Shown: in pieces, positions 28,569 through 37,365 of the stretch
Layout: each line of letters opens with the position of its first letter
Numbering within the stretch: the first letter of the stretch is position 1
Source: Rubellimicrobium thermophilum DSM 16684
Lineage (GTDB): Bacteria > Pseudomonadota > Alphaproteobacteria > Rhodobacterales > Rhodobacteraceae
DNA length: 57,305 nt
Assembly (NCBI RefSeq): GCF_000442315.1
Contig: NZ_KE557324.1
Coordinates: 350,279-407,583 of the forward strand
Reading direction: 5' to 3'
The notes under the pieces: generated by a model
Told to the model about the DNA's origin: nothing
What the model saw: only the letters and a program-made list of their open reading frames with translations
The model's database searches: none
Position numbers and translations under genes: made by a program

Positions 28569-29190
28569 ATGAGCGTCGGTAGGGCCCCGATGGTGCCCCC
28601 GAGGATGGCGCCACCCGAGGGCGCCCATGCCGCGGTTGCGCGTGACAGCGGTCATGCCCCTGACAGCGGCCCGCGCGCCCCTGACGGCCGCAGGCAGGAC
28701 GCCCCCCCGACGGGCAGGACCCCCTCACGGTGCCCATGACCAAGAGCGGCCGCGACGGCAGCCATGGCGGCCATGACGGCGGCCATGACGGCGGCCTGTG
28801 CGGGGGGCCGCCGGGACGGTGGGCCGGAACGGAGGCCCTATCGCTCCTTCGGTGCCGCGACAGCACCCCGGGGGAGTGGCCCGGCCGGATCCCCAGACCG
28901 CCCGCAGCCCGCCCGCAGAGAAACCGCAGACAGACCCCAGGCCGCCCGATGCCCGCAGACAGACCGCCGCAGGACCCGAACCAAAGAGCAGACGGACCCA
29001 AGACCAGGCCCGCCAGAGCCGACCCCCCGGCCGCCCCCCCGCGGGGCGACCGGCCGGATGAACGGCCCCTGCGAATCACCCTGCCACAAACAGGTTAAAA
29101 TCCCGTTAACACCGCAGGGAACACCGCAGGGAACACCGCCGCTCGCCCCGCCGGAGCCAAGCCGCAGACAGCGCCCGCCTCAGCCGCGGA
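28569..29190. other. 622-bp gene-free tract with short repeats and a T-poor segment
   Basis: No convincing gene: open frames here are Pro/Arg- or Gly/Arg-rich without domains. Contents are a 12-bp GCCATGACGGCG repeat (about 28761-28796), two and a half copies of AACACCGCAGGG (29108-29140), and a stretch at about 28870-29040 with almost no T on the + strand and many CCGCAGAC-like words. A long C- and A-rich, T-poor RNA after zigA could serve as a Rho loading site; that is inference. No tRNA or intrinsic terminator was seen. Confidence 0.5.
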
Positions 29191-29955
29191 TCAGCCGCAG
29201 ACCAGCCCCCCATCGACGATCAGATTCTGCCCCGTGATCGCCCGCGCCCAGGGCGAGGCGAAGAACAGGACGGCATCCGCCATCTCCTCGGGCGTGGTGA
29301 CGCGGCCCAGCGGAGTCTGGGCGGCGATCAGATCGAAGACCGCGGGGGGGGTGGCGGCGCTGGCATCGGTGACGCGCAAAAGCCCGCCCGACACCATGTT
29401 CACCGTGACCCCGAGGGGGCCCAGATCCCGCGCCGCACTGCGGGTGAAGGCCAGAAGCGCCCCCTTGGCCGCGATATAGTCATGATAGGGAACCACCGGA
29501 TTCTGCATCAGATTGGTGCCGATGGTGATCACCCGGCCAAAGCCCCGCGCGGCGAAATGGGGCCGCAGCGCCTGAAGGCAGCAGAGAGCCCCGCCGACGG
29601 CCGTTTCCATCTGGCGCGCCAGATCGGCCCAGGTCAGACGGTCGAGCGGGGTCCGGGCATCTCCGTTGAAGGCGAAGTCGGCCAGGGCATTGTGCACCAG
29701 CACATCCGGCGGCCCGAAGCGGTCGGCGATCTGCGCGACCATATGCGCCACCTCCTCAGGCCGGGTGACATCGGCCCCGAAGGCCGCCGTGCGGCTGCCC
29801 AGTTCGGCGGCCAGCCCTTCGGCGGCCTGCCGGCTGTTGCGGTAGTTGATCGCCACGCGGGCCCCTTCGCGTGCGAAGGCGCGGGCGATGGCGGCGCCGA
29901 GGCCCCGGCCGCCGCCGGTCACGAGCACGGTGAGTTCCGAAAGGGAAGGAGTCAT
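29191..29955 (-). CDS. SDR-family oxidoreductase at the end of the thi operon
   Basis: 254 residues, FabG-like classical SDR: TGGGRGLG at about 13-20, HNAL at the NNAG position, YHDYIAAK with catalytic Tyr/Lys, and the ending ITGQNLIVDGGLV. Its ATG overlaps the thiD stop (ATGA), so it is translated from the TPP-riboswitch-controlled message. SDRs are not standard thiamine genes. It could act on a thiamine precursor alcohol/aldehyde or be a passenger; context alone cannot decide. Confidence 0.85.
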   Translation of the reverse strand: MTPSLSELTVLVTGGGRGLGAAIARAFAREGARVAINYRNSRQAAEGLAAELGSRTAAFGADVTRPEEVAHMVAQIADRFGPPDVLVHNALADFAFNGDARTPLDRLTWADLARQMETAVGGALCCLQALRPHFAARGFGRVITIGTNLMQNPVVPYHDYIAAKGALLAFTRSAARDLGPLGVTVNMVSGGLLRVTDASAATPPAVFDLIAAQTPLGRVTTPEEMADAVLFFASPWARAITGQNLIVDGGLVCG

Positions 29956-30758
29956 GCGCAGGGTCCTGTCCGAAAGGCGTGGAAATGATGAACAGGCCCG
30001 TGCCCCCGGCCCACCGTCAGGGCCTCGGCCCCGGCGATGGCCGCAGAGAGCCAGGCCTTGGCCCGGGCAGCGGCCTCATCGAGCGGCAGCCCCTGCCCGA
30101 GGAACGCCGCCAGCGCGGCAGAGAGCGAGCAGCCGGTTCCGTGGCTGTGGCGCGTGGCATGGCGGGGGCCCGGCAGCCAGATGAGCCTGTCGGCCGTGGC
30201 CAGCAGGTCCGGGCTGTCCGCTGTGCCGAGATGCCCGCCCTTGAGCAGCACCGCCTGCGGCCCCAGACCGAGAAGCGCGCGTGCCTGGGCCTCCATCTCT
30301 GCGCGCGTGCGGGCCTCGGCGGTGCCGAGCAGGTCGGCCGCTTCGGGCAGGTTCGGCGTGATCACCCTGGCCAGGGGGAGCAGGCTGCGCAGGGCCGCGA
30401 CGGCCTCGGGCACAAGAAGGCGGTCGCCGCTCTTGGCGACCATGACGGGATCGAGCACCACGGGGGCTTCGAGACCCGCCAAGGCCCGGGCCACGGCGGC
30501 GATGATCCCGGCGCTGCCCAGCATGCCGATCTTGACCGCGTCGATCCGGATATCGGCGCGGATGGCCGCGATCTGGGCGGCGACGAAATCCGGGTCCACC
30601 AGCAGCAGCCCTGTCACGCCGCAGCTGTTCTGGGCTGTCAGGGCGGTGATGACCGCCATGGCATAGCCTCCGCAGGCCGAGATCGCCTTGATGTCGGCCT
30701 GGATGCCGGCCCCGCCCGAAGGGTCCGATCCGGCGATGGACAGGATGTTCGGGATCAT
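29952..30758 (-). CDS. thiD: Hydroxymethylpyrimidine / HMP-phosphate kinase
   Basis: 268 residues with ribokinase-fold ThiD signatures: IAGSDPSGGAGIQADIKA at the N-terminus (pyrimidine site), AVITALTAQNSCGV, VKIGMLGS, VLDPVMVAKSGDRLL and the anion-hole motif HGTGCSLSAALAA. It phosphorylates HMP twice to HMP-PP for ThiE. Overlaps thiE upstream and the SDR downstream by ATGA junctions, so the four genes form one translationally coupled operon. Confidence 0.95.
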   Translation of the reverse strand: MIPNILSIAGSDPSGGAGIQADIKAISACGGYAMAVITALTAQNSCGVTGLLLVDPDFVAAQIAAIRADIRIDAVKIGMLGSAGIIAAVARALAGLEAPVVLDPVMVAKSGDRLLVPEAVAALRSLLPLARVITPNLPEAADLLGTAEARTRAEMEAQARALLGLGPQAVLLKGGHLGTADSPDLLATADRLIWLPGPRHATRHSHGTGCSLSAALAAFLGQGLPLDEAAARAKAWLSAAIAGAEALTVGRGHGPVHHFHAFRTGPCA

Positions 30759-31372
30759 GCCGCGGCCTCCCATTCCCGCAGAAGGGCGCGGGTGGCAGCC
30801 TCGGGATCGCGGGCATGCATCACCGCCGAGACGACTGCCATTCCCGCCGCACCGGCCCGTCGGAGCGCCGACGCATCCCCCGGCCCGAGCCCGTCGATGG
30901 CGATGACCGGCACCGGCGAACGCGCCGTGATCCTTGCAAGGCCCGCAAGGCCCAGCGGGGGCGCATGGTCGGGCTTGGTCGCCGTGGCGCGCACCGGCCC
31001 TGCGCCGACATAGTCCACCACGCCGGGGGGGATGGCGGCGCATTGGGCCTCGGTCTCGATCGACAGGCCGAGCAGCCGCCCCGGCCCGAGCCGCGCCCGT
31101 GCCGCCACGGGATCGCCATCCCCCTGACCCAGATGCAGCCCGTCTGCCTTGGCGGCCAGGGCCACCTCCAGCCGGTCGTTGACGATCAGACGGACGCCGA
31201 GGGCGCGCAGCTCGGCCCCCAGGGCGCGGGCCAGCGGCACCAGTTCGGCATCCGTCGCGGTCTTGTCGCGCAGTTGCACCGCCCAGGCGCCACCGCGGGC
31301 GGCTGCGCGGGCCTGATCCATGACGGGCAGGGGAGCCAGCGGATCGGTGATCGCGTAGACGGGGCCGATCAT
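30755..31372 (-). CDS. thiE: Thiamine phosphate synthase
   Basis: 205 residues, TIM-barrel ThiE: VQLRDKTATDAE, RLIVNDRLEVALAAKADGLH with the pyrophosphate-binding segment, HLGQGD, VDYVGAGPVRATATKPDHAP and PVIAIDGLGPGDA. It joins HMP-PP and thiazole phosphate to thiamine phosphate. Start ATG at 31372 overlaps the thiM stop. Confidence 0.94.
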   Translation of the reverse strand: MIGPVYAITDPLAPLPVMDQARAAARGGAWAVQLRDKTATDAELVPLARALGAELRALGVRLIVNDRLEVALAAKADGLHLGQGDGDPVAARARLGPGRLLGLSIETEAQCAAIPPGVVDYVGAGPVRATATKPDHAPPLGLAGLARITARSPVPVIAIDGLGPGDASALRRAGAAGMAVVSAVMHARDPEAATRALLREWEAAA

Positions 31373-32156
31373 GCCGGGGTCACCCTGGCGCCGGCATCGA
31401 GCGCCGCCGGCGTCAGCGCTGCCAGGGCATCGAGGAAGGCCGGCTGGAAGCTGCCCGGCCCCGGGCCGATCGGGCCGCGGTTTCGCCGGCAAGCCCGTAG
31501 AAGGCCAGCGCGGCCGTCGTCGCCGCGAGCGCCGGCTGACCGACGCAGAAGGCCGCGATGACGCCATTCAGCGCACAGCCCAGCGCCGTGACGCGCGGCA
31601 TCAGCGGATGGCCGTTCGCCACGCGATAGGCCTCTTTGCCGTCGGTCACGTAATCCACGGGGCCGGAGACGGCGACGATGCCGCCCGTCCGGCACGCCAG
31701 CAGGCGGGCGGCTTCGGCCGCGGCCTCGACGCTGTCGCCGGCATCGACCCCGCGCGCTGCGCCTTCGAGCCCCGCCAGAGCCCTGATCTCGGACGCATTG
31801 CCCCGGATGACGGTCGGCCGCAGGGCGATCAGCCGCTCCGACAGCGCCTGCCGGAAGCGCGTCGCCCCGACGCCCACCGGGTCGAACACCCAGGGACGGC
31901 CGGCCCCGTTCATGACGGCGGCCGCCTCTTCCATCGCGGTGCCCCAGTCCGGATCGGCCGTGCCGATGTTCACGGTGAGCGCATGGGCGAGGGTCGCGAA
32001 TTCGGCCGCTTCCTCGCGTGCATGGACCATGGCCGGCGAGGCCCCTGCCGCGATCAGGACATTCGCCATCACGGCCATGGCGACGAAATTGGTGATGTTG
32101 TGCACCAGTGGCGCGGTCTCGCGCATCCGTGCGAGGCAGGATCCCGGTTCGTCCAT
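31369..32156 (-). pseudogene. thiM: Hydroxyethylthiazole kinase, one frameshift
   Basis: From ATG 32156 the frame shows ThiM features: PLVHNITNFVAMAVMANVLI, WVFDPVGVGATRFR, VIRGNASEIRAL and the catalytic region VTALGCALNGVIAAFC (the usual Gly-Cys pocket). Near 31466 the frame is lost; adding one base to a GG/CC pair restores AARSGPGPGSFQPAFLDALA to the stop at 31369. It salvages the thiazole alcohol to its phosphate for ThiE. First gene after the TPP riboswitch, with a GGGAGAG ribosome-binding site. Probably intact in the living strain. Confidence 0.88.
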
Positions 32157-32227
32157 CTTTCTCTCCCCCGGCGGGCGCGGGGGGTGGCGATACGGGATCG
32201 GGCAAGGGCCGCCCGGGCACGCATCGC

Positions 32228-32308
32228 GGACTCCCTACGCCAGCATGATCTGGTTCAGGTTCGAAGGGTGCTTCTCAGCCCGCGGTCGCCCGCGGACGCC
32301 CCTGTCCG
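32228..32308 (-). promoter_or_regulatory. TPP riboswitch (THI element)
   Basis: Read on the minus strand the region contains the conserved aptamer words: GGACAGGGGCGTCC (P1/P2 side), GGGCTGAGAAG (pyrimidine-sensor loop CUGAGA), CACCCTTCGAACCTGA and GCTGGCGTAGGGAGTCC (pyrophosphate-sensor arm and closing P1). P1 pairs GGACA-like with the closing TCC region. It lies about 70 bp before thiM. Thiamine pyrophosphate binding should shut the thiM-thiE-thiD-SDR operon off, probably by hiding the ribosome-binding site. Confidence 0.95.
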
Positions 32309-32340
32309 TGCCTGCAGGGAATGTCAGGCCGCCGGGACTG

Positions 32341-33275
32341 TCAATCCCCCGTCCCGGCCGGATCCGGACCGGACGATCTGATCATCCAGATGTTGTGACC
32401 GGGGTTCTTCTCCCAGACCCGCGTCTGCCAGTCCTTGTCCATCCGATCCATGTCGGCCACGAATTCCAGCCGCCCGCCGCAGGGCGCATGCACGAAGCGG
32501 TAGACATTGGAGCCCAGCCTGTGCCGTCCGGGGCGGCGGCTTTCCTTCCAGCCGGCCTCGATCATCCGGTTGCCGGCCTCCATCACCGCATCGAAATCCC
32601 ACAGCTCCACGGCGATGTGGTTGATCCCGGCCCGGTCCGGCCGGAAGCAGAGAAAGAAGTTGTGATGCTCCACATCGCCTTCGGCCTGCAGGAAGGTGCC
32701 GGTGTCGAGCACCTTGTCCACGGGCTTGAACCCCAGCGGGCCGCACCAGAAGGCCAAGGCAGCCTCGTTCGCGGCCCGGGGGATGTTGTAGGCGCAATGC
32801 ACGATGCGCAGGGCAGGGGGGCTGCCATAGGCCGACAGCCTTTCATTCACGCGGCCACGGTGATCGCCCTGGTTTCGCTGGCGCAACCGGACCGGGGCGG
32901 CTTCGCGCGCCATCACCCGGAAGCCGAGGGCAAGACCGGTCGGATCGCGGCTGTGCAGGCCCTCGCCCTCGCGACGGGCCGCCGGACCCAGTCGATCGGC
33001 CAGGATCGCCAGATCGGCCGCCCTCTCCACCCCCCAGACGAGTTCGCGCAGGGTGGGCCCCGGTTCCACGGCGGGCGGCAGGGCCGGATCGTCGGCCGGG
33101 CGCAAGGTGACGATCTGGTTCTCCAGGGTGCGGAAGCGCCGGACCGGCCCCCCATTGGGCCCCCGTCGGGCCCCCCGTCGGGCAGACTCTCGAACCCGGC
33201 ATCCGCGAAGAAACGTGCCGAGGCCTCCATGTCGTCCACCCCGTAGACGACCTCCTCGATCCGAACGATCCCCAT
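32341..33275 (-). pseudogene. Two-domain VOC-superfamily protein, one frameshift
   Basis: The first VOC unit starts MGIVRIEEVVYGVDDMEASA; the second (LRIVHCAYNIP, INHIAVELWDFD, GGRLEFVADMDRM) carries a His-His-Glu metal triad as in type I extradiol dioxygenases and related lyases. Frames change near 33170 among G/C runs; adding one G to a G5 run restores PDGGPDGGPNGGPVRRF. About 310 residues in all. It is divergent from the aldehyde dehydrogenase gene and probably part of the catabolic region. Ring cleavage is possible, but other VOC reactions are equally open. Confidence 0.75.
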
Positions 33276-33335
33276 CGCATCCTCCCTTTCCCCTGGCGCT
33301 CCACGGCCGCAGCATAAGCCGGATCGCGCGGCCCG

Positions 33336-33345
33336 CCCCCCCCCC
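33336..33345 (+). repeat. C10 homopolymer in a divergent promoter region
   Basis: Ten consecutive C residues lie between the divergent VOC gene and aldehyde dehydrogenase gene. Such tracts can vary in length during replication and change promoter spacing, but they are also the places where sequencing is least reliable. Confidence 0.7.
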
Positions 33346-33440
33346 GATTGTCGATCCTGTCATGACTTCGCGTTGCAGGAGTGGGGCAGGCCAGACGGCG
33401 GTCGGACGATTATGGTCCCCCCGGGAACGGGAGGACCGGC

Positions 33441-34883
33441 ATGGACGGGTTCGCAAACCTGATCGGCGGAGAATGGATCGCGGGGACCGACTGGACGGAG
33501 GATGTCAATCCGTCGGACCTGTCGGACAGGATCGGCCGCTTTCCGCGCGGCACGGCCGCGGATGTGAACGCCGCCGTCGCCGCCGCGCGCCAGGCCCAGC
33601 CCCTCTGGGCCGGTGCGACACCGGCCGAGCGCCATGCCGTGCTGTCCCGCATCGCCGCGCGGATCCTGGCCGATGCCGAACGGCTCGGGCGGGAACTGTC
33701 GCGCGAGCAGGGCAAGACCCTGGCCGAGGGCCGCGCCGAGGCGATCCGCGCCGGGCAGATCTTCGACTTCCATGCCGGCGAGGCCCTGCGGCAGGAGGGC
33801 CTGGCCATCCCCTCGTTGCGCGCAGGCGTCGAGATCGAGGTCACCCGCGTGCCGGTCGGCACGGTGGGGGTGATCACCCCCTGGAACTATCCGCTGGCGA
33901 TCCCGGCCTGGAAGATCGCCCCGGCCCTGGCCTGGGGCAATGCGGTGATCTTCAAGCCCGCCGATCTGGTGCCGCATTCGGCGGTGCTGCTGGCACGGAT
34001 CATCGCCGAATCCGGCCTGCCGGCGGGGGTCTTCAACCTGGTCATGGGGCGCGGTTCGGTGGTGGGAGAGGCGATGCTGACCCATCCCCACATCGATGCG
34101 ATCAGCATCACCGGATCGCAGGCGACGGGGCTGCGCGTCGCACAGGCCGCCGCCGCCCGCTTCCCGCTCAAGAAGGTCCAGCTCGAACTGGGGGGAAAGA
34201 ACCCCCTGGTGGTGCTGGACGATGCGGATCTGGCGGTGGCGGTGCCGGCGGCGATCAACGGCGCCTTCCACGGCACCGGCCAGCGCTGCACGGCCTCGTC
34301 CCGGCTGATCGTCACCGAAGGCATCCATGACCGTTTCGTCGCCGCCCTGACCGAGGCGATGCAGGGGCTGACCGTCGGGCATGCGCTCGACCCCGCGACG
34401 GTGGTGGGACCGGTGGTCGATGCCGGACAGTTGCAGCAGAACCTCGACTACATCGCCATCGGCCGCGCCGAGGGTGCGCGTCTGATCGTCGGCGGCGAGC
34501 GGCTCGAGCGGCCGACCGAAGGCTTCTACATGGCCCCGGCCCTGTTCACCGAGGCGACGAACGCCATGCGCATCTGCCGCGAGGAGATCTTCGGCCCCAT
34601 CGCCGCGGTCATCCGGGTGCGCGACTACGAGGAGGCCCTCGCCGTCGCCAACGACACGGAATTCGGCCTGTCTGCGGGCATCTGCACGACCAGCCTGAAG
34701 CATGCGCATCATTTCCGGCGGCATGCGGCGGCGGGCCTGGTGATGGTGAACCTGCCGACGGCCGGGGTGGATTTCCATGTCCCCTTCGGCGGGCGGAAGG
34801 GCAGCAGCCACGGGCCGCGTGAACAGGGGCGTGCCGCGGTCGAGTTCTACACCACAACCCGGACGGCCTATCTGGCGCCCTGA
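33441..34883 (+). CDS. NAD(P)-dependent aldehyde dehydrogenase
   Basis: 480 residues. Landmarks: VGTVGVITPWNYPLAIPAWK, Rossmann-like ITGSQATGLRV, catalytic Glu in LELGGKNPLVVL, nucleophilic Cys in GTGQRCTASSR, and EEIFGPIAAVIRV. The pattern is closest to the alpha-ketoglutaric semialdehyde dehydrogenase / aromatic-aldehyde branch. GGGAGG lies 6-7 bases before the ATG at 33441. It is followed by the SIP-type flavoprotein and the LigM-like demethylase on the same strand, so it may oxidise an aldehyde in the same pathway. Confidence 0.92.
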   Translation: MDGFANLIGGEWIAGTDWTEDVNPSDLSDRIGRFPRGTAADVNAAVAAARQAQPLWAGATPAERHAVLSRIAARILADAERLGRELSREQGKTLAEGRAEAIRAGQIFDFHAGEALRQEGLAIPSLRAGVEIEVTRVPVGTVGVITPWNYPLAIPAWKIAPALAWGNAVIFKPADLVPHSAVLLARIIAESGLPAGVFNLVMGRGSVVGEAMLTHPHIDAISITGSQATGLRVAQAAAARFPLKKVQLELGGKNPLVVLDDADLAVAVPAAINGAFHGTGQRCTASSRLIVTEGIHDRFVAALTEAMQGLTVGHALDPATVVGPVVDAGQLQQNLDYIAIGRAEGARLIVGGERLERPTEGFYMAPALFTEATNAMRICREEIFGPIAAVIRVRDYEEALAVANDTEFGLSAGICTTSLKHAHHFRRHAAAGLVMVNLPTAGVDFHVPFGGRKGSSHGPREQGRAAVEFYTTTRTAYLAP

Positions 34884-34909
34884 CCGGCCCTTCCTTCACG
34901 GATCCCCCG

Positions 34910-35668
34910 ATGAGCCTGACCCTGACCCGCCTGCGCCACGGTCCCCGGTTCCGCCGCCTGATCCTGCAGGGGCGCGAGAGGCTGACACCGGGGATGATGC
35001 GGCTGCGCTTCACCTCGCCCGAGATGGCCGGCTTTGCCGCCCCCGGCTTCGACGACCATGTCCGGCTGTTCTTTCCGCCCCCTGGCGCGGAACTGCCGGC
35101 ACCCCGTCAGGGCGAAGGGCGGCTGGTCTGGCCCGATCCCGTCCCGGCGGCGCGCGATTTCACCCCGCGCCGCCATGATCCGGAGCGGGGCATCCTGACC
35201 ATCGACTTCGTGCTGCACGAAGGGGGGGTGGCGTCGGACTGGGCCCTGCATGCCCCGCCGGGGGCGGCCATCGGGATGGGCGGGCCGCGCGGATCCGTCC
35301 TGATCGAGGGACAGGCCGATCACGAGATCCTTCTGGGCGATGCCACCGCCCTGCCGGCCATCGCCAGACGGCTCGAGACGCTGCCCGGGGGACAGCGGGC
35401 GATCGTCCGCATCGAGGTGACCGACCGGCAGGAGGAGCTGCCCCTGCCGATCCCGCCGGGGGTCGATCTGCGCTGGCTCCATTCCGGCAGGGGAGAGACG
35501 CTGGCCCGATGGGGCGAAGCGCTGGATCTGCCCCCGGGCGAGGTCTTCGTCTTCTGCGCGGGCGAGGCGGCGACGGTGTCCCGGATCCGCGCCCGTCTCG
35601 ATGCGCTGGGCCATCCCGAAGGGCTGCGCCGTCTGGCCAATTACTGGCGCGCGGGGACAGCGGGCTGA
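34910..35668 (+). CDS. Siderophore-interacting-protein-type FAD reductase
   Basis: 252 residues with the SIP/ViuB layout: an N-terminal FAD-binding barrel (LTPGMMRLRFTSPEMAGF, DDHVRLFFPPPG, FTPRRHDPERGILTIDFVLH) and a C-terminal NAD(P)-binding part ending in the characteristic NYWRAG. Family members reduce ferric siderophores in the cytoplasm. No siderophore genes are near; it sits between an aldehyde dehydrogenase and a demethylase gene, so here it might instead supply electrons to a pathway enzyme. That is inference. It appears intact. Confidence 0.85.
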   Translation: MSLTLTRLRHGPRFRRLILQGRERLTPGMMRLRFTSPEMAGFAAPGFDDHVRLFFPPPGAELPAPRQGEGRLVWPDPVPAARDFTPRRHDPERGILTIDFVLHEGGVASDWALHAPPGAAIGMGGPRGSVLIEGQADHEILLGDATALPAIARRLETLPGGQRAIVRIEVTDRQEELPLPIPPGVDLRWLHSGRGETLARWGEALDLPPGEVFVFCAGEAATVSRIRARLDALGHPEGLRRLANYWRAGTAG

Positions 35669-35708
35669 GATTTGCGCTGACAGAATCAGACAGGGGGGGA
35701 GATCCAGG

Positions 35709-37064
35709 ATGACTCAGGAGCCGTCGCCGCAACCGCCGGACAGTCTCGAGGAGGCGATTGCCCGTGCGGGTTCGCCGATGCATCTGCTGTGGAAGCCGGG
35801 CGTGCCGCACTGGTCGGTGCCGGTGGTGCCGCCCGAACATGCGGGATGGGCGGCCGAACAGGCGGCCTGGCGCGAGGGCGTGGTGCTCAAGGAGCTGTCC
35901 CATCACATGTGGGACCTGTTCATCGAGGGGCCCGATGCGCTGGATCTGCTGCGTCACGTCAGCGCCAATGACTACGAGCATTTCGCGATCGGCCAGGCCA
36001 AGCAGTTCATCCCCGTCACCCCGCGCGGCCATATCGTCACCGACGGCATCCTGATGCGCAGCGGCGAACAGTCCTTCATCCTGTCCGGGGTCCCCGCCGC
36101 GCAGACATGGGTGCGCTATCATGCCGCCCGCTCCGGGGCGGCGGTGACGCTGGAATCCGACCCCGATTCCTCGGTCCGCCGGGATCGCCCGCCGCGGCTG
36201 TTCCGCCTCCAGATCCAGGGGCCGCGGGCGCTCGAGGTGGTGGCCAGGGCCTTCGGGGGGCCCCGTGCCGGCGATGAAGTTCTTCCATTCCGTGGAGGTC
36301 GAGCTGGCCGGTCACCGGCTGCGCGCCTTCCGTCACGGCATGGCCGGGCAGGCGGGATACGAGTTCATCGGCGACTGGGCCGGCCATGATGCGGTGGAGC
36401 AGGCCCTTCTCATGGCCGGGGAACCCAGCGGCCTGATCCGGGTGGGGGGCAAGGCCTATTTCACCAACGGCATCGAATCGGGCTGGATTCCGACGCCGAC
36501 GCCCGGCATCTACACCGACCCCGATCTGGCCGATTACCGCCGGTTCATCCCCTTCATGTCCTTCGAGGCCCAGCGCGGCCTTTCAGGCAGCTTCTTCTCT
36601 CCTGACATCGAAGCCTATTACTGCACCCCCTGGGAACTGGGCTATGGGCGTTCGATCGCCTTCAATCACGACTTCATCGGGCGCGAGGCGCTGGAGGCCG
36701 CGCGGGACCGGACGAGGCGGCAGCGGATGACGCTGGTCTTCGACCCGGAGGATGTCCGGCGCGTCTTCGGGAGTCTCTCTCGGATTACCGGCTGTCCTAT
36801 CAGCGCCACCGGATCGAGGCCGGGGGCCGGCTTGTCGGCATGACCTTCTACAGCGCCATCATTGCGCCCGTGGGCACGATGCTGTCTCTGGTCCTGATCG
36901 ATCGCGATCACGCCGAGCCCGGCCGGCAGGTCGAGGTCGTCTGGGGCGATCACCCCGGGCCGGGCACCGATCCGGAGGCCGATCCGGGACTGCCGCGCAT
37001 CAGGGCAAGGGTCGCCCCCTCGCCCTTCGATGCCTATGCGCGCGAGAAATACCGCGCCGACTGA
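35709..37064 (+). pseudogene. LigM/DesA-type tetrahydrofolate-dependent O-demethylase, two frameshifts
   Basis: About 452 residues of the GcvT-like aminomethyltransferase family, matching LigM in order: PEHAGWAAEQAAWREGVVL, LSHHMWDL (His pair 65-66), QAKQFIPVTPRGHIVTDGIL, RLQIQGPRALE, MKFFHSVEVELAGHRLRAFR, NGIESGWIPTPTPGIYTD and NHDFIGREALEA. LigM and DesA move the methyl group of vanillate or syringate to tetrahydrofolate. An extra C in a CCCC run near 36264 and a missing G near 36770 break the frame; both look like base-calling errors. Substrate here is unknown, but a methyl-ether or similar O-methyl donor is expected. Confidence 0.88.
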
Positions 37065-37128
37065 TGCCCGGTGGCGCCTGACGCTGCCGCATGACCGCCG
37101 CAGGATACCGGCCGCTGTCACGGCAGCG

Positions 37129-37149
37129 GCCGGCTTCGCCGAAGCCGGC
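37129..37149. terminator. Hairpin between convergent genes
   Basis: GCCGGCTTC-GCC-GAAGCCGGC is a perfect 9-bp stem with a 3-base loop, placed between the stops of the convergent demethylase and small-protein genes. No T-run is present on either side, so it may act as a bidirectional RNA-stabilising or Rho-assisted end. Confidence 0.6.
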
Positions 37150-37161
37150 CCTGCGGCCCTG

Positions 37162-37365
37162 TCAGTGATCGTGATCCTGACTCATGACATGCAGGGCAAA
37201 ATGCCGGGCATGGGCGCGCGTGACGAAGGGGCCGAAGACGGTCCTGTCCCCGTCCTCGTCCAGCAGGACATACCAGCCCTCGCGGGGATGATCGGCATCC
37301 CCTTCGCGGCCTTCATGATGATAGGGTTCGCCGACGACGGGTTCCGGCATGGACGGGATCCTCAT
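37162..37365 (-). CDS. Small His/acid-rich protein coupled to aldehyde dehydrogenase
   Basis: 67 residues; the ATG overlaps the upstream aldehyde dehydrogenase stop as ATGA. The core GWYVLLDEDGDRTVFGPFVT looks like a small beta-hairpin fold (two strands with a Gly-Pro turn), and the protein ends MSQDHDH. No known family recognised. The coupling and coding character support a real gene; it may bind a metal or modify the dehydrogenase. Confidence 0.55.
   Translation of the reverse strand: MRIPSMPEPVVGEPYHHEGREGDADHPREGWYVLLDEDGDRTVFGPFVTRAHARHFALHVMSQDHDH

Noticed and set aside
28761..29140. Short tandem repeats considered as a CRISPR array
   Set aside because: Units are 12 bp, directly adjacent and lack spacers of constant length; no cas genes are in the window.
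28730..29237. Several overlapping open frames after zigA
   Set aside because: Products are Pro/Arg/Gly-rich, low in complexity, mutually overlapping and without ribosome-binding sites; the strand bias of the DNA itself explains the open frames.
34910..35668. A siderophore-utilisation locus
   Set aside because: Only the SIP-type reductase is present; no TonB receptor, siderophore transporter or biosynthesis gene is nearby.
35709..37064. Annotation as glycine cleavage T protein
   Set aside because: Motif order matches LigM/DesA demethylases much better, and no gcvH or gcvP genes are present.
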